The notes beneath the pieces were generated by a model, which made no database searches, had not been told where the DNA came from, and saw only the letters and a program-made list of their open reading frames with translations. Shown piece after piece: positions 7,975-16,744 of a DNA stretch of 58,859 bases. The stretch spans positions 1-58,859 of the forward strand of contig CAZSYM010000014.1 of the NCBI GenBank assembly GCA_964611145.1, in the 5' to 3' direction. Source of the stretch: WFQV01 sp964611145 (GTDB taxonomy: Bacteria > Bacteroidota > Ignavibacteria > Ignavibacteriales > Melioribacteraceae). Within the stretch, counting starts at the first letter, position 1; each line of letters begins with the position of its first letter. The position numbers were made by a program, and so were the translations under genes.

Positions 7975-8727
7975 TCACATGAAAATTTTTTGTTCTGCCA
8001 GTCGCCAAATTTTTTGGCAAGGGAATTTATTTTCGTACAAAGCGCGCCCGATTATTACGGAGTCGATTCCTTTTCCGGTAAATTTGTTTAATTCGTTCAA
8101 ATCATGGTAATTCCGTACGCCTCCCGAATGCGTAATTTTAGCCGAAGTCGCCTCGGCAATTTTAACGGAAAGCTCGATATTCGGACCTTTCAACATTCCG
8201 TTTCTATTTACATCGGTTACGATTAATCTTTCCGCTCCCAGATCAATCAGTCTTTTAGCGTATTCTACGGGTGGCACTCCCGTTTTTACGCGTCTTCCGT
8301 GAATTACCACTTGATTATCCATTACATCGATAGCGGCGGAAATTCTAACGGGGGAATAAATCTCTATCAATCGCTTAAAAACTTCGGGGGATTCGAAAGC
8401 CAAAGAACCGATTACAAGTCGGAACACGCCTGCGTTAAAAACTTTTTCCGCATCGGCTTCGTTGCCAATGCCTCCTCCGAATTCCACGGGAATTACTACG
8501 GAATCACAAATTTCTTTTACGACACTCAGATTTTTATCCGAATGTTCGTGGGAAAAATCGAAATCTACCACATGAATCATTTTGGCATTTTCCGCACGCC
8601 ATATCATCGCCATTTCCACAGGGTCGTTGCCGTAATTTTTACTTCCCACTTCGGCTATGCCCTGAACCACTCTCACGGTTTTGCCGTTTAAAATATCTAT
8701 CGAAGGTATTACCAGAAGCTTTTGCAT
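7975..8727 (-). CDS. hisA: HisA-like phosphoribosylformimino isomerase family protein
   Basis: 250-residue TIM barrel of the HisA/HisF family. HisA isomerises ProFAR in histidine synthesis. The catalytic aspartates are present (Asp11 in VIPSIDILNGK, Asp134 in AAIDVMDNQ), as are the phosphate sites FGGGI (83-87) and HSGGV near the C-terminus. Two family signatures are altered: the usual G-W after the second catalytic Asp is G-R (HGRRVKTG), and the TDIxRDG loop reads TDVNRNG. No other histidine gene is in the window, and the downstream genes are a cyclic-nucleotide sensor, a stress protein and an eIF-2B-like protein. It may be a genuine but divergent HisA or a paralogue with another aminosugar-phosphate substrate. 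Confidence 0.78.
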   Translation of the reverse strand: MQKLLVIPSIDILNGKTVRVVQGIAEVGSKNYGNDPVEMAMIWRAENAKMIHVVDFDFSHEHSDKNLSVVKEICDSVVIPVEFGGGIGNEADAEKVFNAGVFRLVIGSLAFESPEVFKRLIEIYSPVRISAAIDVMDNQVVIHGRRVKTGVPPVEYAKRLIDLGAERLIVTDVNRNGMLKGPNIELSVKIAEATSAKITHSGGVRNYHDLNELNKFTGKGIDSVIIGRALYENKFPCQKIWRLAEQKIFM

Positions 8728-8779
8728 ACTTAATTATTTTAATCTTTTTTCTAATTTAATTCATTAGAAGTTAAAAATT

Positions 8780-8795
8780 CAAGCGCAAACGCTTG
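8780..8795. repeat. Inverted repeat CAAGCG/CGCTTG
   Basis: Perfect 6-bp arms with a CAAA loop, 53 bases upstream of the hisA-like start and in the gap shared with the divergent PASTA gene. Could be an operator or a weak leader hairpin. Confidence 0.4.
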
Positions 8796-8808
8796 GTTTA
8801 GAAAGAAA

Positions 8809-8825
8809 ATTTTCGATTCGAAAAT
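8809..8825. promoter_or_regulatory. 17-bp quasi-palindrome ATTTTCGA-T-TCGAAAAT
   Basis: Perfect 8-bp arms around a single T, typical of a binding site for a dimeric regulator. It lies in the divergent gap between the hisA-like operon and the PASTA-rpe-folP operon. No matching regulator can be named. Confidence 0.45.
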
Positions 8826-8942
8826 CAAAAATTCTTTGTACGCGGAGCACATGCTAAAGGATTTCGGAAAATCCGACATTTCCGTTTCCGAATTGCAAGG
8901 TTGACAAGGCTAAAAAGTTCAATAAATCCGCAACGAAATAGT

Positions 8943-8950
8943 TATATTTA
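8943..8950 (+). promoter_or_regulatory. TATATTTA -7-like box upstream of PASTA operon
   Basis: TATATTTA lies 34 bases before the PASTA gene start and matches six of the recurring TATATTT boxes placed the same way in this window. A TTGACA lies further upstream at 8901-8906 but at the wrong spacing for this box. Confidence 0.35.
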
Positions 8951-8984
8951 AAGATAAGATAATTTCATTTAAGTTTAAGTGGAC

Positions 8985-9716
8985 ATGAAAAAACTTATTA
9001 AAAGACTGGCTCTTTTCTCGTTTGTTTTTGTTCTTCTTATGGCAGGTGCATATTTTGCAATCAACGATTACATAATGCCCGCTTATGTGAAATCGCCCGA
9101 AATCAACGTACCGGATTTAATAGGACGACAGCAAGCCGAAGCGGAAAAAATTCTTAAAGAGTTGGAATTGGAACCTGTAATTCAAGGCACTCGCTATGAC
9201 GAGAATTTCCCGAAAGGAACGGTAATGTTCCAAAATCCCAAAGCGGGCAGAAAAGTTAAGATTCACAGAAGAATTTATCTCTACGTGAGCGGCGGCGAGC
9301 CTATGATTAAATTGCCTAACCTGGTGGGAAAGACCATGCGAGATGCCAAGATTACACTTGAAAGATTGGGGCTGGCCGTTCATAAAATTAAAAAAGTCCG
9401 TTCGGAATTTCCCGCCGGTATCGTTGTCAATCAACAATTCCCCGAGGGGACAAATCTTGCGAAGGGGGATAGCGTTGATATTGAAATTAGCGTGGGTCCG
9501 GAAGTCGGTATGATTAGAGTGCCGAATTTATTGGGTAAAACTTTGCGCCAGGCTAAAAGAATTCTCCGAGATAATTCTCTACGATTAGGAAAAGTTACAT
9601 ATCAATATTCCCCGAATCTTCTACCGAATACGATTATCGATCAATATCCGAGCGAAAACAAACTTGTAAATATTGGCGACAACGTAGATGTTTTTGTAAC
9701 AAAAGGTGTGCGGTAA
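8985..9716 (+). CDS. Membrane-anchored protein with three PASTA domains
   Basis: 243 residues: a short basic N-terminus, one membrane helix (about residues 6-28), then three PASTA repeats (about 40-105, 108-173, 176-242), each starting with a V/LPxLxGK-type strand (VPDLIGR, LPNLVGK, VPNLLGK). PASTA domains bind peptidoglycan fragments or beta-lactams. There is no kinase or transpeptidase domain, so it is a periplasmic sensor or scaffold for the cell wall rather than an enzyme. A GTG two codons upstream (8979) is an alternative start; neither has a strong ribosome site. It is the first gene of a five-gene operon and ends directly before rpe. Confidence 0.88.
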   Translation: MKKLIKRLALFSFVFVLLMAGAYFAINDYIMPAYVKSPEINVPDLIGRQQAEAEKILKELELEPVIQGTRYDENFPKGTVMFQNPKAGRKVKIHRRIYLYVSGGEPMIKLPNLVGKTMRDAKITLERLGLAVHKIKKVRSEFPAGIVVNQQFPEGTNLAKGDSVDIEISVGPEVGMIRVPNLLGKTLRQAKRILRDNSLRLGKVTYQYSPNLLPNTIIDQYPSENKLVNIGDNVDVFVTKGVR

Positions 9717-10379
9717 ATGGAAAAATTATTAGCTCCCTCGATTCTCTCGGCGGATTTTTCGAATCTTGCCAATCAAATTCGTTACGCCGAAATGGGCGGG
9801 GCGGATATTATTCATTGTGATGTAATGGACGGACATTTTGTACCGAATTTAACATTCGGGCCTCTTGTCGTCGAAGCGGCAAAACGTTCCACTTCCTTGC
9901 CATTGGATGTTCATCTTATGATTGAAACTCCGGAAAAATTTATCGGGGAATTTGCCCGAGCAGGTGCGGATTTCATTAGTGTTCATGCCGAAGAAGTAAA
10001 ACATTTGGATAGAATCGTTAATCTGATTAAAGAAAATAATGCGAAAGCCGGTGTGGCTCTTAATCCCGCCACCCCGTTGTCCGTCTTGGATGAAATCCTT
10101 CCCGATTTGGACTTTGTATTGCTGATGTCCGTCAATCCCGGCTTCGGCGGGCAAGGTTTTATAGATTACGTATTGCCGAAAATCGAGAAACTCGACTCGA
10201 TTCGAAAGGAGAGAAAGCTCAGTTTTTTAATCGAAGTTGACGGAGGAATAAACACGGAAAACATCGGGAAAATTTCGCGAGCAGGTTGCAATGTTTTCGT
10301 GGCGGGTTCTTCGGTGTTCAAGGCGGATAATATTACCGCCGCGGTTGTGGAATTGAAAAAGATTATTTCCGAAGCATGA
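9717..10379 (+). CDS. rpe: Ribulose-phosphate 3-epimerase
   Basis: Interconverts ribulose 5-phosphate and xylulose 5-phosphate in the pentose phosphate pathway. The 220-residue TIM barrel shows all family signatures: APSILSADF at the N-terminus, HCDVMDGHFVPN and DVHLMI with the metal-binding His and Asp residues, VNPGFGGQGF and EVDGGIN. Length is normal for the family. Its ATG begins on the base after the stop of the PASTA gene, and its TGA overlaps the folP ATG (ATGA), which indicates translational coupling. Confidence 0.96.
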   Translation: MEKLLAPSILSADFSNLANQIRYAEMGGADIIHCDVMDGHFVPNLTFGPLVVEAAKRSTSLPLDVHLMIETPEKFIGEFARAGADFISVHAEEVKHLDRIVNLIKENNAKAGVALNPATPLSVLDEILPDLDFVLLMSVNPGFGGQGFIDYVLPKIEKLDSIRKERKLSFLIEVDGGINTENIGKISRAGCNVFVAGSSVFKADNITAAVVELKKIISEA

Positions 10380-11554
10380 CGATACAATTAATAAATATTT
10401 TCGAACGATATTTGTTCAAGCGCTACAGTCAAAAGTACGGAATATTCCGCGAGCTTTATTTCCAAGACCAACTGGGACTGGAAATAAGAGGTTTATCTGC
10501 CGATACGGCAATGAATTTGAAAAGGGAATTTTTAAACAGAAAGATTCTTTCGTACATCTCCGAAAACGGAGATAATTTTGATTTTCTCGCACTCGGTACT
10601 TTAAGCGCATTTCACGAGTTGGTAGTGGAATCCCCCGGCTTGGAAAAGGACGAGATAGGAAAGCTGATATTACGGAAGATAGAAAACTATGCGGGGAACT
10701 CCGCCCGCGAAAAGAATATCCTTGAAAAATTGGGGCTTCCCGCAGGCAATATTTCCGCCATGGGAATTTTGAATGTAACTCCGGATTCGTTTTCCGACGG
10801 CGGGAAATATTTTCGTCCCGAAGATGCTATCGCTCATGCCAAAGAAATGCTGAAAGCGGGTGCGGAAATTATTGATATTGGGGGAGTTTCCACGCGTCCG
10901 GGTGCCAAAAGCATTTCCACAGAAGAAGAATTGAACAGAGTGTTGCCCGTTATAAAAGGCATTTTGGACGAAAACCCCGAAGCCGTGATATCCATTGATA
11001 CGACAAAGGCTCGCGTGGCGGAAGAAGCTCTCGTATCCGGAGCGAAAATCGTGAACGATATTAGCGGAGCAACTTTCGAACCCGAAATCCTGGACGTGGC
11101 GAGCGAACATTCCGCAGCGATTGTTTTGATGCATATTAAAGGTACTCCGGAAACAATGCAAGAAAATCCTTCCTACGAAGATGCGGTAAATGAAATTTAT
11201 GAATTTCTTGAGGAAAGAATAGACGCCGCCGTTAAGAAAGGAATTAGAAAAATAATAATCGATCCGGGTATTGGATTCGGAAAAAGACTGTTTGATAATT
11301 ATGAAATCATTTCACGCTTGAGAGAATTCAAAGCGTTGGGTTATCCTTTGCTTATCGGTATCTCCCGAAAATCAATGTTGGGAAATGCCTTGAACATTGA
11401 TGTTGACAAGCGGGATGTGCCGACCGTTATAGCGGAAACCGTGGCGGTTTTAAAAGGCGCGAATATTGTCAGAACTCATAATGTAAAATATTTGAATTAC
11501 TTAAAACAGATTTCGAATTTTGTGAATAATCCGGAAGAGTTAAAAAATGCTTGA
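10376..11554 (+). CDS. folP: Dihydropteroate synthase, long form
   Basis: Condenses the pterin pyrophosphate with p-aminobenzoate in folate synthesis. The catalytic TIM barrel begins near residue 127 with MGILNVTPDSFSDGG and continues with GGVSTRPGA, SIDTTKARVAEEAL, NDISGA, IDPGIGFGK and GISRKSMLG, all standard DHPS motifs. At 392 residues it is about 110 longer than common FolP because of an N-terminal region (1-125), with IRGLSADTAMNLKREFL and FDFLALGTLSAF, which resembles in layout the extension of some long bacterial DHPS proteins. The role of that region is not known to me. It overlaps rpe by 4 bases and cdaA by 8. Confidence 0.93.
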   Translation: MTIQLINIFERYLFKRYSQKYGIFRELYFQDQLGLEIRGLSADTAMNLKREFLNRKILSYISENGDNFDFLALGTLSAFHELVVESPGLEKDEIGKLILRKIENYAGNSAREKNILEKLGLPAGNISAMGILNVTPDSFSDGGKYFRPEDAIAHAKEMLKAGAEIIDIGGVSTRPGAKSISTEEELNRVLPVIKGILDENPEAVISIDTTKARVAEEALVSGAKIVNDISGATFEPEILDVASEHSAAIVLMHIKGTPETMQENPSYEDAVNEIYEFLEERIDAAVKKGIRKIIIDPGIGFGKRLFDNYEIISRLREFKALGYPLLIGISRKSMLGNALNIDVDKRDVPTVIAETVAVLKGANIVRTHNVKYLNYLKQISNFVNNPEELKNA

Positions 11555-12365
11555 GCTGTTCAAAATAGGTTTCCTTTCCGTTACGCTTCTCGATGTTTTG
11601 GACATTGCCATCGTAACGTTGATTTTCTATTGGCTTTATAAAATAATACGTGGAACGGTTGCGGCGCAGATTTTTCTGGGGTTGATTATTGTCCTTGTCC
11701 TTTCCTTTTTGGCTCAAGCGGCGAATTTCAAAGCATTGGGCTGGTTGTTAAAATTGATTTCCGATATTTGGGTGATTGCATTTATCGTGCTTTTCCAACC
11801 GGAGATAAGACGCCTGCTTGTTCTGTTGGGACGGAATCCGCTTTCACGCGCTTTTATGCGTGGGGGCAATAGGGAAATTGCGGAAATATTGACCGATGCC
11901 GCATTCGAGCTCTCGCAAGTTCAACACGGCGCTTTGATTGTGATAGTGCGTTCTGCGGGAATTCAAGGAGTTGTGGAGACGGGAGAAATCATTAATGCAA
12001 AAATCAATAAAAATTTAATACGAACGATTTTCTTTCCTCGCACTCCGCTTCACGACGGAGCGATGATTATTAAAGGAGATTTAATCCAAGCCGTGCGCTG
12101 TACTCTTCCTCTTTCTTCAATCAACACTTATAACGATTCACCCTTGGGAATGCGACACCGAGCCGGTTTGGGAATAACCGAGCAGGCGGATGTGATTTCG
12201 CTGATTGTCTCGGAGGAAACGGGGGGAATTTCAATTGCCGAAAACGGAAAACTGATTCGCGGGCTTTCTCGAAATTCTCTCAGGGAATACTTACAAAAGA
12301 ATCTTTATTACACGCGTGAAAAGGGAATACGCAGTATCTTCGAGCATTTCGGACATGAAAAATAG
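11547..12365 (+). CDS. cdaA: Diadenylate cyclase, CdaA type
   Basis: Makes cyclic di-AMP from two ATP. Three N-terminal membrane helices (within residues 10-85) anchor a DAC domain (about 100-260), with the catalytic DGA motif at 170-172 (PLHDGAMII) and the RHR motif at 203-205 (GMRHRAGLG). The length of 272 residues and the architecture match CdaA/DacA. Cyclic di-AMP commonly controls potassium and turgor. No cdaR, glmM or phosphodiesterase gene is nearby; instead folP precedes and a glycosyltransferase follows, as in Bacteroidota-type operons. Confidence 0.95.
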   Translation: MLELFKIGFLSVTLLDVLDIAIVTLIFYWLYKIIRGTVAAQIFLGLIIVLVLSFLAQAANFKALGWLLKLISDIWVIAFIVLFQPEIRRLLVLLGRNPLSRAFMRGGNREIAEILTDAAFELSQVQHGALIVIVRSAGIQGVVETGEIINAKINKNLIRTIFFPRTPLHDGAMIIKGDLIQAVRCTLPLSSINTYNDSPLGMRHRAGLGITEQADVISLIVSEETGGISIAENGKLIRGLSRNSLREYLQKNLYYTREKGIRSIFEHFGHEK

Positions 12366-13008
12366 AGTTATCGCCATAGTCCCTTTTTTTAACGAAGCCG
12401 ACACACTCCCGAAACTGTTTGAGATTCTAAAAACCAAAGTGGATTTGATAATCGCCGTCAACGACGGTTCCACCGACGACTGGCAAACGAGAATCGAACC
12501 CTCTGAGAAGATAATTATTATTCACCACAAGAAAAATCTGGGAAAGGGAGCGGCGTTGAAAACAGGCTTTCTGAAGGCTTTGGAGATAGGCGGATACGCT
12601 ACCGTAACAATAGATGCGGATTTGCAACACGACCCTCGTTTTATCCCCGAATTTATTGAGCAATTGAAACATTGCGATTTTGTGGTGGGGAATAGATTAA
12701 AAAATCTCTCCACGATGCCGCTTCTCAGAAGAGCCAGTAATTTTATCACATCTTTCCTTTTGACAATTAAAACGGGAGCGAAAATCGCAGATAGCCAATG
12801 CGGTTTTCGTGCGATTAAAACCGAATTAATCCCGAAAATATTGACCGACGAAAAAGGCTTCGAGGCGGAAAGTCTAATGCTAATAAACGCCGCAAGGAAC
12901 GGATTGAAAATTTGTTTCCATGAAATTCCCACTATCTATGGAAACGATAATTCCAAGATGAGAAATATTCGGGCGATTATCGGGTTTATAAAGATTTTGT
13001 TCAAGTAG
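12355..13008 (+). CDS. GT-A family 2 glycosyltransferase, DPM1-like
   Basis: Short (217-residue) soluble family 2 glycosyltransferase. VIAIVPFFNEADTLPKLFEIL, VNDGSTDD, GKGAALKTGFLKAL, TIDADLQHDPRFIPEF (the DxD-type metal site) and ADSQCGFRAIK match dolichol-phosphate-mannose-synthase-like enzymes that move sugar to a lipid or envelope acceptor. The ATG chosen overlaps the end of cdaA by 11 bases; a start 13 codons earlier is possible. No C-terminal membrane helix is present. It is the last gene of its operon, and no terminator is evident behind it. Confidence 0.85.
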   Translation: MKNRVIAIVPFFNEADTLPKLFEILKTKVDLIIAVNDGSTDDWQTRIEPSEKIIIIHHKKNLGKGAALKTGFLKALEIGGYATVTIDADLQHDPRFIPEFIEQLKHCDFVVGNRLKNLSTMPLLRRASNFITSFLLTIKTGAKIADSQCGFRAIKTELIPKILTDEKGFEAESLMLINAARNGLKICFHEIPTIYGNDNSKMRNIRAIIGFIKILFK

Positions 13009-13048
13009 CTCGCTTCCCTCACATACCAACGCTTCCTTTGTATTGTAT

Positions 13049-13056
13049 TATATTTA
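13049..13056 (+). promoter_or_regulatory. TATATTTA -7-like box upstream of GH13 gene
   Basis: TATATTTA lies 32 bases before the GH13 start, in the 80-bp gap after the glycosyltransferase gene. Suggests that the GH13 gene has its own promoter. Confidence 0.35.
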
Positions 13057-13088
13057 AAATTGTGATTTTAAAAAACACTTAAGCGAAA

Positions 13089-16000
13089 ATGAAAACAAAT
13101 ATTCATTATGAATTTCACATAGCGAAAGAGATTCGCGAAAAATATAAATTGGCGGAGGAGCTTTTTTCTCTTAACGGAAATGTTGTTTTTGCCAATATTA
13201 AAGCGGTGCGGGAATTTGTTCACAAGGTGAATGCCCGCCTCGAAGCCAAAAACAGAATAACTGTGGGAGAAGCGAATGCGCTGGGGCTGCTCGACGAAAT
13301 TATACATTACGTAATTCATACTTATGATACTCGAATAAATTTCGGCGCTATCGGAAAAGCTCTGGATTTTTTACGCAATGCTTTGGGAAAAGAAAACGTT
13401 AGAAAACTCCTGAGGGAATTTAACGAGACTTTCCCGCCTTCTGCCGTTTACCAAAAAGGGATGGATACGGAAGATTACTTGGAACGGAAAAGCGGAGAGA
13501 AAAGCAATTGTGAAATCACATTGGAAGAAATGATTCTTCTCCATCTGGATAATTTCAATCCCGCCGCTAAAAAATTCAAACTCTTTTTTGATGAGAATTA
13601 TTTGACTGGTAAAGAAATTTATCGGGAGGCAATCGTACGGCTCGAGAAATTTTTCGAAGGGGAAAGACGTTTAGGCTCGGAACTCTTGGATTTGTTCGCA
13701 TTTCTGAGAAAGCCGTTTATAAAATATCCTAACGACCTAATGAAACAGCTTGAGTATATTGAAAGAAACTGGAAATTTATTTTAGGCGACGAATTTTCGG
13801 CGAGGATACTGGCGGGAAAAGATGTTTTCAAAGAAGAGGCGTTGTTTTTTGAAATAAAGGGCGGGGGAACACCGGAATTTTTCCCTCCTCGCTACAAGGC
13901 TGGAAGGAAAGAAGGAACATATTCCGAAAACCCGGACGATTTCCTCGAAGAAGAAAAATTCACACCCGATACCGATTGGATGCCCAATGTTGTGCTAATT
14001 GCAAAAAATACTTTTGTCTGGTTGGACCAACTTTCGAAGAAATACGGAAAGGAAATAAAGAGATTAGACCAGATCCCAGACGAAGAGTTGGACGCGCTCG
14101 CCTCCGCTAATATCAATGCTCTTTGGCTAATTGGAATTTGGGAAAGAAGTCCCGCTTCGAAAAAAATTAAACATTTAACGGGCAATATCGACGCCGTTGC
14201 TTCCGCTTATTCTCTTTACGACTATACGATTGCCGCCGAATTGGGCGGGGAAGAGGCATATCGCAATTTAGACGAGAGAGCAAAAGCCCGAGGTATAAGA
14301 TTGGCAAGCGATATGGTACCCAATCATACCGGAATTTATTCGGATTGGGTGCTTAATCATCCCGATTATTTTGTGCAGAGAAAAGATGTGCCTTTCCCGT
14401 CGTATTCGTTCACGGGACCCGACCTTTCGGAGGATAACAGAATAGAAATTAAAATTGAGGACGGTTATTATTCTAAGAGCGACGCCGCAGTGGTGTTTCG
14501 GTGGAGAGATAAAACAACGGGCGAAACACGCTATATTTATCACGGCAACGATGGCACCAATATGCCTTGGAACGATACCGCTCAATTGGATATGATTAAA
14601 GCGGAAGTGCGGGAAGCGGTAATTCAAAAGATATTTGAGGTCGCCGATAAATTCTCCATTATCCGTTTCGATGCGGCAATGACTCTTGCCAAACGTCATT
14701 TTAAAAGACTTTGGTATCCCGAACCCGGCGAGGGCGGTGATATTCCTTCCCGCTCGGAATTTGCAATGAGTAAAAAAGAATTTGATAAATTTTTCCCGAA
14801 AGAATTTTGGCGCGAGGTTGTTGATAGAATAAATGCCGAGAAACCCAATACTCTTCTCCTGGCGGAGGCTTTTTGGTTAATGGAAGGCTATTTTGTGCGT
14901 ACACTCGGAATGCATCGCGTTTATAACAGCGCTTTCATGCATATGATGATGAACGAGGAAAATAAAAAATATCGCGAATTGATTACGAACACTCTCGAAT
15001 TCGACCCCGATATTTTGAAGCGCTATGTGAATTTTATGAGTAATCCCGATGAGGAAACGGCTATAAAACAATTCGGAAAAGGGGATAAGTATTTCGGCGT
15101 GTGCGTGATGATGACCACCTTGCCGGGATTACCGATGTTTGCACACGGGCAAATCGAAGGATTCACCGAAAAGTATGGTATGGAATACAAACGAGCTTAT
15201 TACGATGAAACTCCCGATGAATATTTGGTGGAACGCCACCGGAAAGAAATATTTCCTATTCTGCGGAAACGCTACTTGTTTAGCGAAGTAGAAAACTTTT
15301 GGCTGTACGATTTCGAAAACGATCTCGGCTCCGTTAATGAAAACGTTTTCGTTTTTACCAATAAATTCGGTAGGGAAAAGGCTCTCGTCCTTTATAACAA
15401 TAAATATGAAAGGGCGAAAGGACATGTTAAAAATTCCACTCCCAAAATGATTAAAAAAGAAAACGGGAGATTAAAACGGGTTAACATTTGTGAGGAATTG
15501 GAGATATTGCCCGGTGTCGATTATTTCTACATTGCAAAAGAAATAACTTCCGGGCAAGAGTGGATTTTTTCGGGGGAAAAAATTTGCTCCAACGGATTCG
15601 AATTTCTGCTGGACGGATTTCAATACTTGGTTTTTACGGAATTCGAGGAAGTATATGATTCGGACGGACGTTATAGACGTCTCGCGCAGTATTTACAAGG
15701 CGAGCCGACCGATAGCATTCGCGAAGCCTTAATATTATTGGATTTGGAGCCTATACACTTATCATTTGAAAGAATTTTCGAGGATAATCTATTTTCCCGC
15801 TTTGTGTTCGAAGCCGTAGCGCAAAAACCCGAGCTTTCCGAAACGGAAGAAAGATTGCTGAACTCAATTCTAAATTATCTGAACTCGGTTGGAGATTATC
15901 TTGGAAAGGACTTTGCACAAGGACGTTTCGAGGATTTCAAAAATAAATTGGAAGCCGTAATCGAACTAAACGAACGATTAGACAAAACGGAAAAAGATTT

Positions 16001-16622
16001 CAATCTTGTGGGTGTGGAGCATTCTCTTAAAATTTCCTTGCAAAATAATTACAAAGAAAATCTGCAATTACTTCTCATACATTTACTTGACGATTTAATA
16101 CAAGAGTTGTTCGGAGAAAAAATCAAAGACGCTCTCCGGTTGGATTCGATAATACGCAGGCATCTGCAAAGTTTCGGGCGCAACGAAAGCGAAATTTATT
16201 TCGATGAAATTCTACTGAATATTCTGAAATCGGACGGGAACTTTGAAAAACTTCTGAGCATCGATAACATCAATAGAAACAATTCTAAATTCAAAAGAAG
16301 AATTCTGCGCGGAGTATTTAAAGAAATGACAGAGCTTCTCAAAACGGAGAATGTTCGTGAGTTCATTGCTCTCCATGAGTATAAAGGAATAAAATACTAT
16401 AGCAAGGAAAATTTCGAGGATTTAATTGATTGGTTGTTCACCCTTTCGATTCTCAACGACATTTGTAACTTACGGAATGTGAGCTCTCGTGTAAACAAAC
16501 AAAAACGTTTTGAGATATTGTTGAAAGCCAAATATGATTTGGTAAAAAAGCTAAAAGAAGTTTCCGCGATAGCGGAATATAAATGGGAAAACTTGCTGGA
16601 AAATTTAAATAAATCTTCTTAG
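13089..16622 (+). CDS. Very large GH13 alpha-amylase-family protein
   Basis: 1177 residues with no signal peptide, so probably cytoplasmic. An alpha-helical N-terminal region (1 to about 290) of unknown type precedes a GH13 barrel (about 300-830). Conserved motifs are region I DMVPNHTG (Asp408), the nucleophile in IIRFDAAM (Asp528), the acid/base in LLLAEAFW (Glu593), and the last aspartate in MSNPDEETA (Asp654). The usual His before that last Asp is Pro. C-terminal to the barrel, about 300 residues are strongly helical and match nothing I recognise. All three catalytic acids remain, so activity on an intracellular alpha-glucan or a glucosyl transfer is likely. It is monocistronic, between the cdaA and asnS units. 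Confidence 0.82.
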   Translation: MKTNIHYEFHIAKEIREKYKLAEELFSLNGNVVFANIKAVREFVHKVNARLEAKNRITVGEANALGLLDEIIHYVIHTYDTRINFGAIGKALDFLRNALGKENVRKLLREFNETFPPSAVYQKGMDTEDYLERKSGEKSNCEITLEEMILLHLDNFNPAAKKFKLFFDENYLTGKEIYREAIVRLEKFFEGERRLGSELLDLFAFLRKPFIKYPNDLMKQLEYIERNWKFILGDEFSARILAGKDVFKEEALFFEIKGGGTPEFFPPRYKAGRKEGTYSENPDDFLEEEKFTPDTDWMPNVVLIAKNTFVWLDQLSKKYGKEIKRLDQIPDEELDALASANINALWLIGIWERSPASKKIKHLTGNIDAVASAYSLYDYTIAAELGGEEAYRNLDERAKARGIRLASDMVPNHTGIYSDWVLNHPDYFVQRKDVPFPSYSFTGPDLSEDNRIEIKIEDGYYSKSDAAVVFRWRDKTTGETRYIYHGNDGTNMPWNDTAQLDMIKAEVREAVIQKIFEVADKFSIIRFDAAMTLAKRHFKRLWYPEPGEGGDIPSRSEFAMSKKEFDKFFPKEFWREVVDRINAEKPNTLLLAEAFWLMEGYFVRTLGMHRVYNSAFMHMMMNEENKKYRELITNTLEFDPDILKRYVNFMSNPDEETAIKQFGKGDKYFGVCVMMTTLPGLPMFAHGQIEGFTEKYGMEYKRAYYDETPDEYLVERHRKEIFPILRKRYLFSEVENFWLYDFENDLGSVNENVFVFTNKFGREKALVLYNNKYERAKGHVKNSTPKMIKKENGRLKRVNICEELEILPGVDYFYIAKEITSGQEWIFSGEKICSNGFEFLLDGFQYLVFTEFEEVYDSDGRYRRLAQYLQGEPTDSIREALILLDLEPIHLSFERIFEDNLFSRFVFEAVAQKPELSETEERLLNSILNYLNSVGDYLGKDFAQGRFEDFKNKLEAVIELNERLDKTEKDFNLVGVEHSLKISLQNNYKENLQLLLIHLLDDLIQELFGEKIKDALRLDSIIRRHLQSFGRNESEIYFDEILLNILKSDGNFEKLLSIDNINRNNSKFKRRILRGVFKEMTELLKTENVREFIALHEYKGIKYYSKENFEDLIDWLFTLSILNDICNLRNVSSRVNKQKRFEILLKAKYDLVKKLKEVSAIAEYKWENLLENLNKSS

Positions 16623-16711
16623 CCTATTTAAGCGATGGTTCTTTGAACAATATTTTTTCTCTTTGATTGCAAAAACGCACTATTTTTTTTGCTTTTATTT
16701 TAGGGCGTAAT

Positions 16712-16719
16712 TATATTTC
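16712..16719 (+). promoter_or_regulatory. Candidate promoter for asnS-nuo operon
   Basis: TATATTTC lies 25 bases before the asnS start, with TTTG at 16688-16691 and a 20-bp spacer, close to the Bacteroidota TTTG...TAnnTTTG layout. Confidence 0.45.
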
Positions 16720-16744
16720 GGAACTCAAAATAATACCGGAAAGT

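Noticed and set aside
8901..8928. TTGACA (8901) with TAAATC as a sigma-70-type promoter for the PASTA operon
   Set aside because: The -10 match is poor and the TATATTTA box nearer the gene fits the window-wide pattern better.
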